NCBI GenBank assembly: GCA_016193545.1 | Contig: JACPSA010000148.1 | Location: 1 to 7,575, forward strand | Reading direction: 5' to 3' | DNA from: Chloroflexota bacterium | GTDB lineage: Bacteria; Chloroflexota; Dehalococcoidia; Dehalococcoidales; UBA2162 | Length of the DNA stretch: 7,575 nucleotides | Shown here: one piece after another, positions 6,698 through 7,575 of the stretch | How positions within the stretch are numbered: position 1 is the first letter of the stretch | Layout of the letters: each line of letters begins with the position of its first letter | Made by a program: the position numbers and the translations under genes | Notes under the pieces: model-generated | What the model was told of the DNA's origin: nothing | Database searches by the model: none | What the model saw: only the letters and a program-made list of their open reading frames with translations

Positions 6698-6726
6698 ATT
6701 ATAGCTTAATGTCAGTGGGATTGCTA
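6698..6726 (-). promoter_or_regulatory. Probable sigma-70-type promoter of the M20-to-trxB operon
   Basis: On the minus strand a perfect TATAAT lies at 6703-6698, with a TAGCAA element (three of six matches to TTGACA) at 6726-6721 and a 17-nt spacer. Transcription would begin near 6691 and leave a leader of about 55 nt before the ATG at 6635. It is the only perfect -10 hexamer I found in the divergent region, and it is well placed to drive the whole minus-strand operon. The -35 match is weak, so an activator or relaxed -35 use is possible. Confidence 0.55.
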
Positions 6727-6795
6727 GGCATTGACGCCGTCTGCCGATTGGCGTGTATGGGTGGCGTTTTCTTTTGGTTGATAACAACCTATCCC

Positions 6796-6922
6796 TCGAA
6801 GAGTCTTCGACCTGACCCCTTCCCTTGCAAGGGAAGGGGAGTGAAATAAGAGAGGGGGCGAAGCCCCCTCTCTGTAATCTTTTCCTCCTCTCCGAGAGTG
6901 GAGAGGAGGTCAGGGGGTGAGG
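6796..6922. repeat. Cluster of perfect palindromes, REP- or MITE-like intergenic repeat
   Basis: Four inverted repeats lie side by side. TCGAAGA-G-TCTTCGA occupies 6796-6810. A 24-bp perfect palindrome with half-site CCCCTTCCCTTG is at 6816-6839. A stem AGAGAGGGGGC / GCCCCCTCTCT (6849-6859 and 6863-6873, loop GAA) follows. The last stem is CCTCCTCTCC / GGAGAGGAGG (6884-6893 and 6900-6909, 6-nt loop). The outer edges also echo each other in inverted form (CCTGACCCC at 6811 and GGTCAGGGGGTGAGG at 6908-6922). No T-run follows either strand of the stems, so they are poor intrinsic terminators, and they lie between divergent genes where terminators are not needed. Base composition is strongly purine/pyrimidine-skewed compared with the flanks. 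The structure fits a dispersed, non-coding mobile repeat; copies elsewhere cannot be checked here. Confidence 0.75.
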
Positions 6923-6980
6923 TTGCAGGCGAATTTGAGTAATCAACCAAAATGGAACGTTACTGCGTGTATACCGCAAC

Positions 6981-7009
6981 TTGCATTTTAAGTCTCATTA
7001 TGGTACACT
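6981..7009 (+). promoter_or_regulatory. nusA: Candidate nusA promoter
   Basis: TTGCAT (6981-6986) and TACACT (7004-7009) are separated by 17 nt, matching the sigma-70 hexamers at three and four of six positions. The predicted start near 7016 gives a leader of about 67 nt that contains the hairpin at 7024-7046. The hexamers are weak and the call rests mainly on spacing and position. Confidence 0.3.
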
Positions 7010-7023
7010 TCGGCTGTGTATTG

Positions 7024-7046
7024 AAGTGGGGTTTTCCCACTTTTTT
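7024..7046 (+). terminator. Terminator-like hairpin with T-run in the nusA leader (possible attenuator)
   Basis: AAGTGGG (7024-7030), loop GTTTT, CCCACTT (7036-7042) form a perfect 7-bp stem that runs into six T residues (7041-7046) on the plus strand. The minus strand has no T-run after the stem, so it acts, if at all, on rightward transcription. It sits 37 nt before the nusA ATG and there is no plus-strand gene upstream that needs ending, which suggests leader attenuation. If transcription starts near 7016 the hairpin is very close to the 5' end and may instead act as a 5' stem-loop. Confidence 0.5.
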
Positions 7047-7082
7047 ATTGTAGCGGAAATAAAGCGGGGGGTTTAATCTGAG

Positions 7083-7575
7083 ATGAAGAGTGATTTTTTG
7101 CTAGCTATCACTCAGCTCTCGGCGGAGAAGAATCTGCCCAGTGAGGTGGTTATTGCCGCCGTGGAGACGGCGTTAGTATCAGCCTACCGGAAGGATAATT
7201 TTGCGGCTAATCAAAATATCTCGGTTAAGATTAATCCCAACAGTGGCAAGGTTCAGGTGTGGGCTGAGAAAACCGTCGTTGAACGCCCTTCCGATAGTCG
7301 CAGTGAGATATCACTGAGTGAGGCATGCCGCATCAAGCCGGACGCGCAGATTGGTGGCATTATTGAGGTGGAGGCTACTCCGGCTAATGCCGGGCGTATC
7401 GCTGCGCAAACAGCCAAACAGGTTATTCTACAGCGTCTGCATGAAGCTGAGCATAGCGCCATACTGGAGGAATATGCCGGCAGGGAAGGTGATGTGGTCA
7501 CCGGGTTAGTGCAGCGTATCGAACCCAGGCAAGTATTTGTTGATTTGGGTAGGACTGAGGCCATATTGCCGGCGG
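7083..7575 (+). CDS. nusA: Transcription termination/antitermination factor NusA, N-terminal part
   Basis: The frame starts at ATG 7083 and stays open to the right edge, giving 164 residues of a protein usually over 340 aa. The start MKSDFLLAITQLSAEKNLPS and the following VVIAAVETALVSAYRKD (22-38) are the typical NusA N-terminal domain that binds RNA polymerase. GRIAAQTAKQVILQRLHEAE (104-123) is the signature helix before the S1 domain, which opens at about residue 135 with REGDVVTGLVQRIEPRQVFV and is cut. The KH domains lie outside. An in-frame stop (7074-7076) three codons upstream fixes this ATG as the earliest ATG. The Shine-Dalgarno is poor: a G-run at 7066-7071 is 11 nt away. NusA pauses polymerase and modulates termination and antitermination. 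rimP, which often precedes nusA, is not upstream; the divergent M20 operon is. Confidence 0.95.
   Translation, partial: MKSDFLLAITQLSAEKNLPSEVVIAAVETALVSAYRKDNFAANQNISVKINPNSGKVQVWAEKTVVERPSDSRSEISLSEACRIKPDAQIGGIIEVEATPANAGRIAAQTAKQVILQRLHEAEHSAILEEYAGREGDVVTGLVQRIEPRQVFVDLGRTEAILPA

Noticed and set aside
6667..6718. CAGTGG direct repeat flanking the TATAAT box as an operator
   Set aside because: Six bases repeated twice across about 50 bp is expected by chance and has no symmetry with the promoter.
6849..6909. GC-rich stems as a bidirectional terminator
   Set aside because: They lie between divergent genes upstream of both starts, and neither strand shows a T-run after the stems.
6674..6979. 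101-aa minus-strand open frame across the intergenic palindromes
   Set aside because: Its translation is low-complexity text produced by the repeat (PLTSSPLSERRKRLQRGG and similar), it spans the predicted operon promoter, has no ribosome site, and resembles no family.
7253..7564. 103-aa minus-strand frame opposite nusA
   Set aside because: It lies wholly antisense to a clearly recognisable NusA coding region and has no domain signature.

Overview
The window reads as anaerobic bacterial chromosome, most likely Chloroflexota of the Dehalococcoidia type. That placement is an inference from three things: oxygen-sensitive 2-hydroxyacyl-CoA dehydratase/activase-type proteins, the overall look of the PlsX, thioredoxin and NusA proteins, and a GC-rich palindromic intergenic repeat of a kind I associate with such genomes. 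No rRNA or other phylogenetic marker is present to settle it. No tRNA, CRISPR array, transposase or phage gene was seen.

Layout: almost everything left of 6635 is one tightly packed minus-strand operon, transcribed right to left. It begins with an M20-family amidohydrolase (5463-6635). Three genes of the acyl-CoA dehydratase/activase superfamily follow: a DUF2229-type protein (4468-5466), an HgdB/D-component-like protein (3359-4477) and a BcrAD/BadFG ATPase activator (2385-3362). Then come plsX (1378-2388), trxA (1077-1403), trxB (186-1043) and the start of a membrane protein that runs off the left edge (1-167). Junctions are 4-nt ATGA overlaps (three times), a 10-nt overlap, a 26-nt overlap, and gaps of 33 and 18 nt, so translational coupling along the whole unit is likely. 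A promoter with a perfect TATAAT and a 17-nt spacer lies just upstream of the first gene (6698-6726).

From 6636 to 7082 there is a divergent intergenic region. It holds that minus-strand promoter, a cluster of perfect palindromes (6796-6922) that looks like a mobile or REP-like repeat, a weak plus-strand promoter candidate (6981-7009), and a terminator-like hairpin with a T-run (7024-7046) just before nusA. nusA starts at 7083 and is cut by the right edge.

How the genes may work together: the activator would use ATP to push a low-potential electron from a [4Fe-4S] cluster onto its two HgdB-like partners. Together these three look like a split version of the large fused activase/DUF2229/HGD-D proteins of anaerobes, whose substrate is unknown. 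Thioredoxin and its reductase could keep the many cysteines reduced. PlsX makes acyl-phosphate for phospholipid synthesis, and the amidohydrolase would release a carboxylate or amine from an amide. A shared acyl/lipid theme is possible but not shown. The most striking single-gene observation is that trxB appears to lack about 24 residues of its FAD-domain core, in frame.
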